Assembly: GCA_002378665.1 (NCBI GenBank) | Contig: DFSO01000031.1 | Location: 1-23,267 of the forward strand | DNA from: Loktanella sp. UBA3435 | GTDB lineage: Bacteria; Pseudomonadota; Alphaproteobacteria; Rhodobacterales; Rhodobacteraceae | DNA: 23,267 nucleotides | Reading direction: 5' to 3' | In this document: one piece after another, positions 15,983 to 22,900 of the stretch | How positions within the stretch are numbered: position 1 is the first letter of the stretch | How the letters are laid out: every line of letters starts with the position of its first letter | Notes under the pieces: model-generated | What the model saw: only the letters and a program-made list of their open reading frames with translations | The model's database searches: none | What the model was told of the DNA's origin: nothing | Made by a program: the position numbers and the translations under genes

Positions 15983-17380
15983 TCAGTTTTGGACCTCATT
16001 CATGTCAGGGACATCCATGGCTGCAAGTTCGCCCAAGGTCACAGGTTTGAGCGGTGGGCGGATACGGAAATATCCAGTGTCATCTAAGGAGATTTCATTG
16101 CTGGCCGCCAAGATTTGCGAAACCGATAGCCCGCAATAGCGCCCTTGACAGGGTCCCATACCAGATCGCCCAAACGCCTTGGCTTGGTTCGGGCCGAGAC
16201 AGCCCAATCCAGCAAAGCGGCGAATGTCGCCAGCGGTTACCTCTTCGCAGCGGCATATGATCGTATCGTCTGGCGGTGCAATCGCACCCGCATAGGGCGG
16301 ATAGGCTGCGTCGATGAAGGGGCGTGCTGCACGCTCCGCGGCCAGATGTTTGCGCAGGTTGCGGGCCGTGTCGTCGCGGGCTGGTTCAGACAGTTTTTCA
16401 AGGCCGTGAGCGATTTCTAGGGCAGCTATTTCACCTGCCAACGCCGCCGCTTTTGCACCGCCGATCCCTGCCCCGTCACCTGCGATGAACACCGTGGCTA
16501 CGGCCGAGCGCCCCCAAGCGTCATACTCTGGCACAAAGCAGTTTTGAGCACCGTCCCACAGGTGGGGAATGTCGATAGATCGCGCTGCTTGTGTATTGGG
16601 GACAACGCCGTGGTGCAGCAATACCGTGTCACACGCGATGCGGTGCGCCGATTTGCCAATCTTGAAGGTGACAGCTTGCGCGTTTTGGTCCCCTTCAATC
16701 GCGATGGCTTTGGCGCCAACGTAGCGCGGGATGCCAGCACGTCGCAGGTCCCATAGCATTCGAAGCCCTTTGACAAGATACGGCCAACCCCGCAAAGCAC
16801 CGCCCAAATGGCGCATGGATTTTGTCAGATCGCCCGTCGTTTGAGTTTCAACCAGTGCAAGCGGTGGAACACCCGCACGCACCATCTGCGTGGCGATAAG
16901 GTATAACAGCGGACCCGATCCGACCAAGACCGCGCCTTGGCAGGCAATGCCCGATTGTTTGAGCAGGATTTGCGCTGCCCCCGCTGTCATAACGCCGGGC
17001 AAGGTCCATCCAGGCAGCGGCATTGGTCGTTCCAACGCGCCTGTCGCCAGCAGAATTCTCTGCCCAACCGCTAGCGCACCTTTGCCATTCTGGGTGAAAG
17101 CCACGCGGGTGCCATCTTCGATCTGCCAAACCACCGCGCCCATAAGATGGGTGATGTTTTCGTGATGCAAACCCTCGGTCAGGGTCCGCCCGTGGGTGTA
17201 ATCCTTACCAAGTATATCGTTTCGCGCGGCGCTGGCGCGGTCGACATTACGGTAGATTTGCCCCCCCGCCGCAGGCTGTTCGTCAAGTATCAGCACGCTC
17301 AGCCCCAATGCGGCGGCACGGCGGGCAGCGGACATGCCAGCGGGGCCAGCACCGATAACAATCAGGTCAGCATTATGCAT
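15983..17380 (-). CDS. FAD/NAD-binding subunit with BFD-like [2Fe-2S] domain (HcnB / opine oxidase A type)
   Basis: A 465-residue flavoprotein with GAGPAG (10-15) for FAD, a second nucleotide-binding motif VLVGSGPLLYL, and ATGALERPMPLPGWTLPGVMTAGAAQ, typical of the HcnB/OoxA/D-hydroxyproline dehydrogenase group. Near the C-terminus a BFD-like [2Fe-2S] site has C376, C378, C411 and C416 (CRCEEV ... GPCQGRYC). It passes electrons from the DAO-type subunit to the chain. The start is the ATG at 17380, with AGAGG 8 nt upstream; a GTG at 17389 lacks a site. It overlaps the small [2Fe-2S] gene by 8 nt and is last in the second TRAP operon. The actual substrate (opine, D-hydroxyproline, other amine) is undetermined. 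Confidence 0.87.
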   Translation of the reverse strand: MHNADLIVIGAGPAGMSAARRAAALGLSVLILDEQPAAGGQIYRNVDRASAARNDILGKDYTHGRTLTEGLHHENITHLMGAVVWQIEDGTRVAFTQNGKGALAVGQRILLATGALERPMPLPGWTLPGVMTAGAAQILLKQSGIACQGAVLVGSGPLLYLIATQMVRAGVPPLALVETQTTGDLTKSMRHLGGALRGWPYLVKGLRMLWDLRRAGIPRYVGAKAIAIEGDQNAQAVTFKIGKSAHRIACDTVLLHHGVVPNTQAARSIDIPHLWDGAQNCFVPEYDAWGRSAVATVFIAGDGAGIGGAKAAALAGEIAALEIAHGLEKLSEPARDDTARNLRKHLAAERAARPFIDAAYPPYAGAIAPPDDTIICRCEEVTAGDIRRFAGLGCLGPNQAKAFGRSGMGPCQGRYCGLSVSQILAASNEISLDDTGYFRIRPPLKPVTLGELAAMDVPDMNEVQN

Positions 17381-17678
17381 CGGCAGCACCTCTTGCGGCT
17401 GGCATCGTAATTTCCAGCCCTTTGGTGACCTGCAACATGCAGGCTTGCACCGTCATACCGTCAATTTGGACCAAGCAATCAAAGCAGGCACCCATCATAC
17501 AAAACGGACCTCGGGGGGCGCCTGAGACAGGCGTGTGTCGAAATGGCATGACGCCGGCCACGAGCAAAGCGCCTGCGAGGTTTTCGCCAAGTGGCAGGCT
17601 TAAATCCTGTCCCTCAAAGCGAACCAGCACGTGATCACTTTGGGGGTCAATTTCAAGAAAGGGTGAAACGGTCTTCAC
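17373..17678 (-). CDS. Small (2Fe-2S)-binding subunit (HcnA / opine oxidase C type)
   Basis: A 101-residue ferredoxin-like subunit with cluster ligands C60, C65, C68 and C80 (C-x4-C-x2-C-x11-C in GPFCMMGACFDCLV and VQACM). This spacing is that of the small subunit of HcnABC and opine or D-hydroxyproline dehydrogenases. I start it at GTG 17678, since GGAGG (17685-17689) is 6 nt upstream. The open frame reaches back to 17753, but the extra residues overlap the DAO gene and do not belong to the family. It overlaps the DAO gene by 26 nt and the FAD/NAD gene by 8 nt, consistent with a fixed-stoichiometry complex. Confidence 0.87.
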   Translation of the reverse strand: MKTVSPFLEIDPQSDHVLVRFEGQDLSLPLGENLAGALLVAGVMPFRHTPVSGAPRGPFCMMGACFDCLVQIDGMTVQACMLQVTKGLEITMPAARGAADA

Positions 17679-18753
17679 TGAAGGCCTCCAGATTTGGTGC
17701 GCCTTCAGTCCCTTCCAACCAGTCAGGCAGGAAGCGGGCATGAGCGGCGGCAAGTGTAATCCCGCTGTGGCAGGTCACAAGATAGGCACCCGGCATGTCG
17801 GGGCTTTCCTGATAAATAGGCAATCCGTCGGGCGACAGGATGCGCAATGCGCCCCAACTGCGGACCAATTGCGCTTTGGCGAGTGCAGGAAAGGCAGCAA
17901 CCGCTTCGGCCGCAAGCCCGGAAAGGCCCGTCTGGGTGACGTGATCATCCAACCCGACCTCTTCGTTGGTTGCGCCAATCTGAATGCCACCTTCGTCGGT
18001 CTGACGCGCGATGAGTGAGGGGCGATTGATGAGTTTGGGCAGTTTCTCGGTGATCATGACCTGCCCGCGCTGCGGCCTGATCGGGGCTTTGAACCCCAAC
18101 TTAGACCCCAGTGACATTGCGCCAAGCCCAGCGGAGAGAACAATTTTTCGCGCCTGCACCTCGGTGCGATCTGCACAAGAAACGCGGAACAGATCGGGCT
18201 TGTCCACATGGGTCACATGCTTGCCGTTGAGAACCTGCCCGCCCAATCGGCGCACATCGTCAGCAAGCGCACGCAAGAGGTTCAGCGGGTTCGCATGGCC
18301 GTCCTGATGGTGCAGAATTGCCCCCACTACCTTTGGCCCAATCGCAGGTTCTTCGCGGCGCAGCGCATTGTGGCCCAAAACCTCATACGGATAATCGCCG
18401 CCCAGTTTTTCTTTTAGTATTTCATATTGTGAGACAGTCGCCTCAAGGCTCTCTTCGGAAAAGTGGAGGTCGTAGCCCCCGTTTTGCTCTAACCCCAGAT
18501 TATGGCCCGTCGCATCGCTTAGCTCTGCGGCAAAGCCAGCCCATGCGGCAGCCGAGGCCTGCGACCACTGTGCATAGCGGGGTTGCTTCATGCCTTTGGA
18601 TTGCACCCAGACAAGGCCGAAATTACCGCGGCTTGCGCGGAATGATCCGTCGTCGCCATCCAGAACCGTGACCCGAAGCCCACGTTTGAGAAGCCCCCAA
18701 GCGGTCGAAAGGCCAACAATACCACCGCCGATGATGGCGTAATCCGATGCCAT
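17653..18753 (-). CDS. DAO-family FAD-dependent oxidoreductase, catalytic subunit (HcnC / OoxB type)
   Basis: A 366-residue D-amino-acid-oxidase-like flavoprotein. The FAD-binding GxGxxG is at 9-14 (IIGGGIVGLS), followed by TVLDGDDGSFRASRGNFGLVW. Near the C-terminus SWGALRILSPDGLPIYQES and VTCHSGITLAAAHA are family-typical. It should oxidise the C-N bond of an amino or imino acid. The start is the ATG at 18753, with AAAGG 6 nt upstream; the longer frame to 18801 enters the hairpin region. It forms the HcnABC-like trimer with the next two genes. The TRAP transporter upstream presumably brings in the substrate. Confidence 0.88.
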   Translation of the reverse strand: MASDYAIIGGGIVGLSTAWGLLKRGLRVTVLDGDDGSFRASRGNFGLVWVQSKGMKQPRYAQWSQASAAAWAGFAAELSDATGHNLGLEQNGGYDLHFSEESLEATVSQYEILKEKLGGDYPYEVLGHNALRREEPAIGPKVVGAILHHQDGHANPLNLLRALADDVRRLGGQVLNGKHVTHVDKPDLFRVSCADRTEVQARKIVLSAGLGAMSLGSKLGFKAPIRPQRGQVMITEKLPKLINRPSLIARQTDEGGIQIGATNEEVGLDDHVTQTGLSGLAAEAVAAFPALAKAQLVRSWGALRILSPDGLPIYQESPDMPGAYLVTCHSGITLAAAHARFLPDWLEGTEGAPNLEAFSEDRFTLS

Positions 18754-18776
18754 AAGATGCCTTTCAGTGTGTTTGT

Positions 18777-18802
18777 CGTGGTGGCGCGCAAACGCCACCA
18801 CG
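18777..18802 (-). terminator. Strong hairpin between dctP and the dehydrogenase genes
   Basis: A perfect 10-bp inverted repeat, CGTGGTGGCG (18777-18786) and CGCCACCACG (18793-18802), with a 6-nt loop, lies 10 nt after the dctP stop. No U tract follows on the transcribed strand, so it is more likely an mRNA-stabilising or processing hairpin than a full terminator. It would separate transporter from catabolic expression. Confidence 0.7.
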
Positions 18803-18812
18803 TGATTGGATT

Positions 18813-19808
18813 TTAGTTAGCAGCAGCAGCCACTTGGTCAAGGATCGCCTGACCCCACTCAGCACCAACATCTTCGAGAACCTGCGGCCAGACTTCGGCG
18901 CGAACCTTCGCGGACATTGCGGCGAGGTCTTCGTCGGTCAGCGCGGCAACAGTCGTGCCCAATTCATCAACCAGACGCTGCTCGCTTTTGCCCTGATCGG
19001 CTTCAGCAACTGTCCAGCGAGTGGCCTCGAATGCAGCCGCTTGTTCAACCAAAGCAGCCTGATCTTCGTCGGACAACGATGCCATGCTTTCGTTTGAGAT
19101 GATCATGTACCAGACTTCAAAGTGCGTGTTTGCAGGGATGTAGGTCTTGGTCACATCGCGGAACGAGGCGTAATAGCCTTCGGCGCCAGAGCCGATAACG
19201 CCATCAACGACACCTGTTTGAACAGCCGTGAAGGCCTCGGAGAACGGGATCGGTGATGGGATGTAGCCCAACGCTTCGCCCGTCAGCTGGAACGACTTGA
19301 TGCCCGGAACGCGCGCTTTGATGCCGTTCGGCTCTGTGCTCGCTGGCGCAGGGTTTTCGACATTCAAAGCGATACCGCCGAAATATACCGGATAGGCTGC
19401 AAGCATTGTGATGTCTTGCTCGGCGTAAAGGCCAGTCATCACATCACGCACCACACCGCCGGGTCCATAAACCGCACGCGCTTGTCCCCATGTTTCGGCC
19501 ATATACGGGAAGGACGAGATTTGCATGCGACGGTCAACAGCGGCCGCTGCTGGCTGTGTTGCCATGTCCAATGCGCCAACGCTGATACGTTCTTGTACGG
19601 CTGTGTAATCGCCAAGCGCTGAGGCTGGGAACAATTCGATTTCGACGTCGCCACCCGTTGCCTCGGAAACGTCAGCAGCAAAGGCACGTAGTTCAACGTC
19701 GACAGTTGCGTCTTGTGGGCGTACGTGGCTCATCTTGAGGGTTTCGGCGAGTGCTGGCGATGCCGCCATGAGAGTAGCAAGCGCAGTTGCCATAAGTTGG
19801 GTTTTCAT
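18813..19808 (-). CDS. TRAP transporter substrate-binding protein (DctP), Sec-exported, operon 2
   Basis: A 331-residue periplasmic binding protein of normal DctP length. The N-terminus is a Sec signal peptide with likely cleavage after ALA at residue 21 (SPALA/ETLK). Family traits include GGDVEIELFPASALGDYTAVQERISVGALDM and PFSEAFTAVQTGVVDGVIGS. An AAGGAG site precedes the ATG. It follows dctM by 40 nt and is itself followed by a 10-bp hairpin. The ligand is unknown, but the neighbouring HcnABC-like dehydrogenase suggests an amino- or imino-acid-like carboxylate (inference). Unlike the operon 1 DctP it has no twin-arginine motif and no cysteines that I can see. Confidence 0.93.
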   Translation of the reverse strand: MKTQLMATALATLMAASPALAETLKMSHVRPQDATVDVELRAFAADVSEATGGDVEIELFPASALGDYTAVQERISVGALDMATQPAAAAVDRRMQISSFPYMAETWGQARAVYGPGGVVRDVMTGLYAEQDITMLAAYPVYFGGIALNVENPAPASTEPNGIKARVPGIKSFQLTGEALGYIPSPIPFSEAFTAVQTGVVDGVIGSGAEGYYASFRDVTKTYIPANTHFEVWYMIISNESMASLSDEDQAALVEQAAAFEATRWTVAEADQGKSEQRLVDELGTTVAALTDEDLAAMSAKVRAEVWPQVLEDVGAEWGQAILDQVAAAAN

Positions 19809-19848
19809 TTGAAGTTCTCCTTGTTGATGGGTTTGTTTTTGGGTTGGC

Positions 19849-21147
19849 TTAATACCCGAACAATCGCGGAAGATAGAGCGACAGATCGGGCCAGAACGAG
19901 GTGAGAAACACGACGGGGATATAGCCGGTTACGATAAGGAACATCGCAGGTGGGATGACCTTCGTCACTTTGACGTTCCCAATGCGTGCGCCCAGATACA
20001 GGATCGAGGCATAGGGGGGCGTGACCCCACCCATGGCCGTGTTCACACCCATGATGGCCGCAAATTGGATCGGGCTGACGCCGATCGCATTCATCAGCGG
20101 CAGAAGAAGCGGCGCAATCAGAATAATCGCCGTGACATCGTTGACGACCATGCCGACCAGGAACAGCATGATATTGATAAAGATCAGCAGCAGAACCTTG
20201 TTCTCGGTAATCTCGAAAATGCTCGCCACGATTTTCTGCGGGATGCTCTCATAAACGAACATCTGGCTGAGGATCATGGAAAACAGGATCATAAACATGA
20301 TCGCGCCAACGGCGGTCGCCGCTTCCTTGCCTGCAGCAAAGAAATTTTCAACTTTCAGGCCTTTATAGATCAGAAAGCCGACAGGCACCGAATAGATGAC
20401 GGCGACAGCTGCGGCCTCGGTCGGAGTCATGATCCCGCCATAGATACCACCCAGAATGATGACGGGCATAAGTAGTGCGGGAAAGGCGTGGATGCCGCGT
20501 TTTGCAACCTCGGAAGACAACTCGTTAAATGTTGGTTTGTCATCGAGGATCAGGTCGAACTTGCGGCTCATCCACAGGTTCGTCACAGAAAAGCTGAGCA
20601 TGATCAAAAGGCCAGGCCCAAGGGTGGCAAGGAAACACGCGAGGATCGAAGTATCAGTAACCCAGCCGTAGATGATCATTGTCACGGATGGCGGGATCAA
20701 CAACCCAAGGATGGAGGAGTTGGCAATCAGCGCCGTTGCATATTCGCGCGGATAGCCGCGTTTTTCCATTTCGGGGATCAGGATCGGGCCAATCGCAGCG
20801 ATGCCCGTCAGTCCAGACCCTGAAATCGCGCCAATGACCGCACAGCTAACTGTTGCCACCACGCCCAGTCCGCCACGGATATGGCCGACAAACACATTCA
20901 CAAATCGCAAGAGCGCAGCTGCGATGCCACTTTCGGCCATGATCGTGCCCGCCAACACAAAGAGCGGGATCGCGAGTAGGATCGGGTTGCCAAGCTGTTG
21001 GACGCCCCACAGCATCATCCCCTTCATTGTGACGTCGCCAATGAAATACATGATCATCAGCGCCGCCCCAAAGCAGTAAGGCAGCGGGACGCCAAGGGTC
21101 AGCGTTATGACCAGAATTGCGATAGCAAGAAGTGCGATCTCGATCAT
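19849..21147 (-). CDS. TRAP transporter large permease (DctM), operon 2
   Basis: A 432-residue DctM permease with many hydrophobic spans. Landmarks are CAVIGAISGSGLTGIAAIGP, SILGLLIPPSVTMIIYGWV, MTPTEAAAVAVIYSVPVG and GVNTAMGGVTPPYASILY, which match the two-fold repeated DctM core. Its ATG overlaps the dctQ stop as ATGA (21144-21147), and dctP follows 40 nt later. Gene order here is dctQ-dctM-dctP, different from operon 1 (dctP-dctQ-dctM), so the two systems did not arise by a simple local duplication. Confidence 0.94.
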   Translation of the reverse strand: MIEIALLAIAILVITLTLGVPLPYCFGAALMIMYFIGDVTMKGMMLWGVQQLGNPILLAIPLFVLAGTIMAESGIAAALLRFVNVFVGHIRGGLGVVATVSCAVIGAISGSGLTGIAAIGPILIPEMEKRGYPREYATALIANSSILGLLIPPSVTMIIYGWVTDTSILACFLATLGPGLLIMLSFSVTNLWMSRKFDLILDDKPTFNELSSEVAKRGIHAFPALLMPVIILGGIYGGIMTPTEAAAVAVIYSVPVGFLIYKGLKVENFFAAGKEAATAVGAIMFMILFSMILSQMFVYESIPQKIVASIFEITENKVLLLIFINIMLFLVGMVVNDVTAIILIAPLLLPLMNAIGVSPIQFAAIMGVNTAMGGVTPPYASILYLGARIGNVKVTKVIPPAMFLIVTGYIPVVFLTSFWPDLSLYLPRLFGY

Positions 21148-21614
21148 GTCGACGTTCCATTCTTTAACGTGAGGATATGTTTGACGAGATGCGAGACGGT
21201 GTAGACCATCATCAGCGTGACCCCCACAAGCAGGGCAAAATCAGAGTAAAATGTCGGAATGTAGAGGGTCGGGCTTTCGCGCCAGACCCGCCACGCGTAC
21301 TGGGTGTAATCCCACGCCCAGCTCAATATCCAAAGGCCGACAATCAGGCTTATAATCTCGCCAACAATGGCCAAAATTGTATGGGCACGCTCGGTTGATA
21401 TGAATATCTCAAGGACATTGGCGCGGATATGCGTGTTCTCACGGGACGCATTGATCGCCCCAAAGATGTAAAGCCAAATCGTCGGATAAAGCATCGTTTC
21501 TTCTAGACCCATCACTGGGATTTGAAGCACATAGCGTGTGATAACTTGAAAAAACTGGCCCAATGCGACAAAGCAGATCAACCCAGTCAGTAAGATGGCT
21601 ACAAACCGATCCAT
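21144..21614 (-). CDS. TRAP transporter small permease (DctQ), operon 2
   Basis: A 156-residue membrane protein with about four hydrophobic spans and the DctQ motif region LGLEETMLYPTIWLYIFGA-like (VMGLEETMLYPTIW) followed by NTHIRANVLE. I start it at the ATG at 21614 (MDRFVAILLTGLICFVA) because an AAGGGGGGG ribosome site (21620-21628) lies 5 nt upstream. A frame open to an ATG at 21665 adds 17 polar residues with no good site. It is the first gene of the second TRAP-dehydrogenase operon, divergent from the LysR gene at 21713 with 98 bp between starts. Confidence 0.88.
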   Translation of the reverse strand: MDRFVAILLTGLICFVALGQFFQVITRYVLQIPVMGLEETMLYPTIWLYIFGAINASRENTHIRANVLEIFISTERAHTILAIVGEIISLIVGLWILSWAWDYTQYAWRVWRESPTLYIPTFYSDFALLVGVTLMMVYTVSHLVKHILTLKNGTST

Positions 21615-21689
21615 GATGTCCCCCCCTTGAATTACGTTAACCAAGCATGATGTGCGACTTGCCATAAATTCAAATCTAAACTATCGCTG

Positions 21690-21714
21690 AAGTCATAAAT
21701 AGGATTTATGACTT
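21690..21714. promoter_or_regulatory. Perfect palindrome over the SD and start of the LysR gene (operator or RNA hairpin)
   Basis: Two perfect 11-bp arms, AAGTCATAAAT (21690-21700) and ATTTATGACTT (21704-21714), flank AGG. T21696 and A21708 give a T-N11-A LysR site. The central AGG is part of the LysR gene's Shine-Dalgarno, and the second arm includes the first two bases of its TTG start. It is well placed both to repress the regulator and to activate the divergent dctQ operon. Confidence 0.65.
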
Positions 21715-22630
21715 GCTACCCAATCTTACCCTTAGGCAACTGCAAACATTTCGCGAGGTTATGCGTAGCGGCTCAATTTCAGATGCGAGCCGTACCCTTT
21801 TGCGCACCCAACCCGCGGTAAGCACGATGATCGCGAACATCGAAAGAGAACTTGGTTTCAGTTTGTTTGTCCGTGAACACGGGCGGCTTACACCCACAGC
21901 CGAGGCGCATTATTTTCTAGAGGAAGCAGAAGAGGTTCTGGACAGGCTGGACCGGACCGTGCGCACGATGTCAGAGTTTGGCACGCTTGATCGGGGCAGC
22001 CTGCGGATCGCGTGTCATCCGGCATCGTCCGGCTTTTTCTTGCCTAAGGTGCTCGCCGAGTTTCTCAAGGACAGGCCCGAGGTCAAAGCAGATCTGATGA
22101 TGCGCACGTCACAAGTTGTCGAGGATCTGATCGCCTCGCAGGAATACGATATCGGGTTGGCCGAAACCCCAACGCCACGTAGCTCTATAAAGATCGAGAC
22201 TTTTGACCTTGAATGCGTGATTGCGCTTCCTGAAATAGACCCTCTCGCGCAGAAGGATGTTCTCACGCCAACCGATTTGCGGGATTACCCTATGGCAATG
22301 CTCTTCGGCGATCATCACGTCACGGTCGCAACCCAAGCCGCTTTTGCCAGTTGCGATGCTGCGCTTAATAGACGGTTCGTGCTGAGAACATTCTTGCCTT
22401 CGCTTCAACTTGTCGGCGCGGGCCTATGTGGCGCCGTCGTTGACCGCATTACGGCTGCGACCAGTCCAGCCCCAGGGGTCGTGTTTCGCAAATTCGCACC
22501 GGCGATCACAAGCAGTGTTTCGCTCTTGCTGCCAGCACACCGCCCCACTTCGGTGCTAACAAACGCGTTCAGAATTCACCTGCGTGAACAACTGGCGCAA
22601 ATCGACGGCATTTACGCGTCGAAATACTGA
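21713..22630 (+). CDS. LysR-family transcriptional regulator
   Basis: A 305-residue LysR regulator. The helix-turn-helix lies within residues 5-50 (LTLRQLQTFREVMRSGSISD, then TQPAVSTMIANIERELGFSLF), followed by the LTPTAEAHYFLEEAEEVLDRL linker helix and a ligand domain from about residue 95 (GSLRIACHPASSGFFLPKVL). The start is TTG at 21713, since no ATG or GTG lies between the last in-frame stop (21677) and the helix-turn-helix; AGGA at 21701-21704 serves as its ribosome site. It is divergent from the second TRAP-dehydrogenase operon and is its likely ligand-responsive regulator. The ATG at 21708 is out of frame. Confidence 0.9.
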   Translation: MLPNLTLRQLQTFREVMRSGSISDASRTLLRTQPAVSTMIANIERELGFSLFVREHGRLTPTAEAHYFLEEAEEVLDRLDRTVRTMSEFGTLDRGSLRIACHPASSGFFLPKVLAEFLKDRPEVKADLMMRTSQVVEDLIASQEYDIGLAETPTPRSSIKIETFDLECVIALPEIDPLAQKDVLTPTDLRDYPMAMLFGDHHVTVATQAAFASCDAALNRRFVLRTFLPSLQLVGAGLCGAVVDRITAATSPAPGVVFRKFAPAITSSVSLLLPAHRPTSVLTNAFRIHLREQLAQIDGIYASKY

Positions 22631-22900
22631 TTTGGATCTATCTCGGTATGATGCTGCTCCTTTGATAGCATTGACTGCATCATTGGAAACTGACGATGGG
22701 GCTGAAACGAACGGACGAATTTCGCAATAATGTGGCGCGCATCGCACTGACCAATGACGAACAAGGCCTTGGCCCAGACGATGTTGGGTGCCTCGACATC
22801 GCATTGACGCCAGATCAGCATAACTGAAGCCATCAAAGCCGCGCGCTGCGGGGTCTAAAGTGGTTGTTTTGGTACTCGTGGCCAGATTCTAGACCGTTTC
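22631..22900. other. Spacer with no intact gene
   Basis: Between the LysR stop and the amine oxidase stop I see no intact gene. It holds a weak inverted repeat ATGATGC (22648-22654) / GCATCAT (22677-22683) with a 22-nt loop just after the LysR gene, and the transposase-like fragment at 22696-22827. No promoter or RNA gene is recognisable. Confidence 0.6.
22696..22827 (+). pseudogene. IS3-family transposase OrfA remnant
   Basis: A 43-codon frame beginning MGLKRTDEFRNNVARIALTN, which closely resembles the N-terminus of IS3-family OrfA proteins as I recall them (MGxKRTDEFRxxAVRIALTSG). After IALT the similarity leaves this frame. Another frame then reads KALAQTMLGASTSH, which looks like a decayed copy of the helix-turn-helix segment KQVADDLGVGLST, before a stop. 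So it is a short, frameshifted remnant with no OrfB and no clear terminal repeats nearby. It marks a past insertion at the junction between the LysR gene and the amine oxidase. Confidence 0.5.

Noticed and set aside
15983..18753. Hydrogen cyanide synthase hcnABC
   Set aside because: The subunit types fit, but the order differs, a TRAP transporter is attached, and many opine or hydroxyproline dehydrogenases share the same motifs.
21615..21665. Longer DctQ start at the ATG at 21665
   Set aside because: It adds 17 polar residues without a ribosome site, whereas the ATG at 21614 has a strong site and begins directly at the first membrane span.
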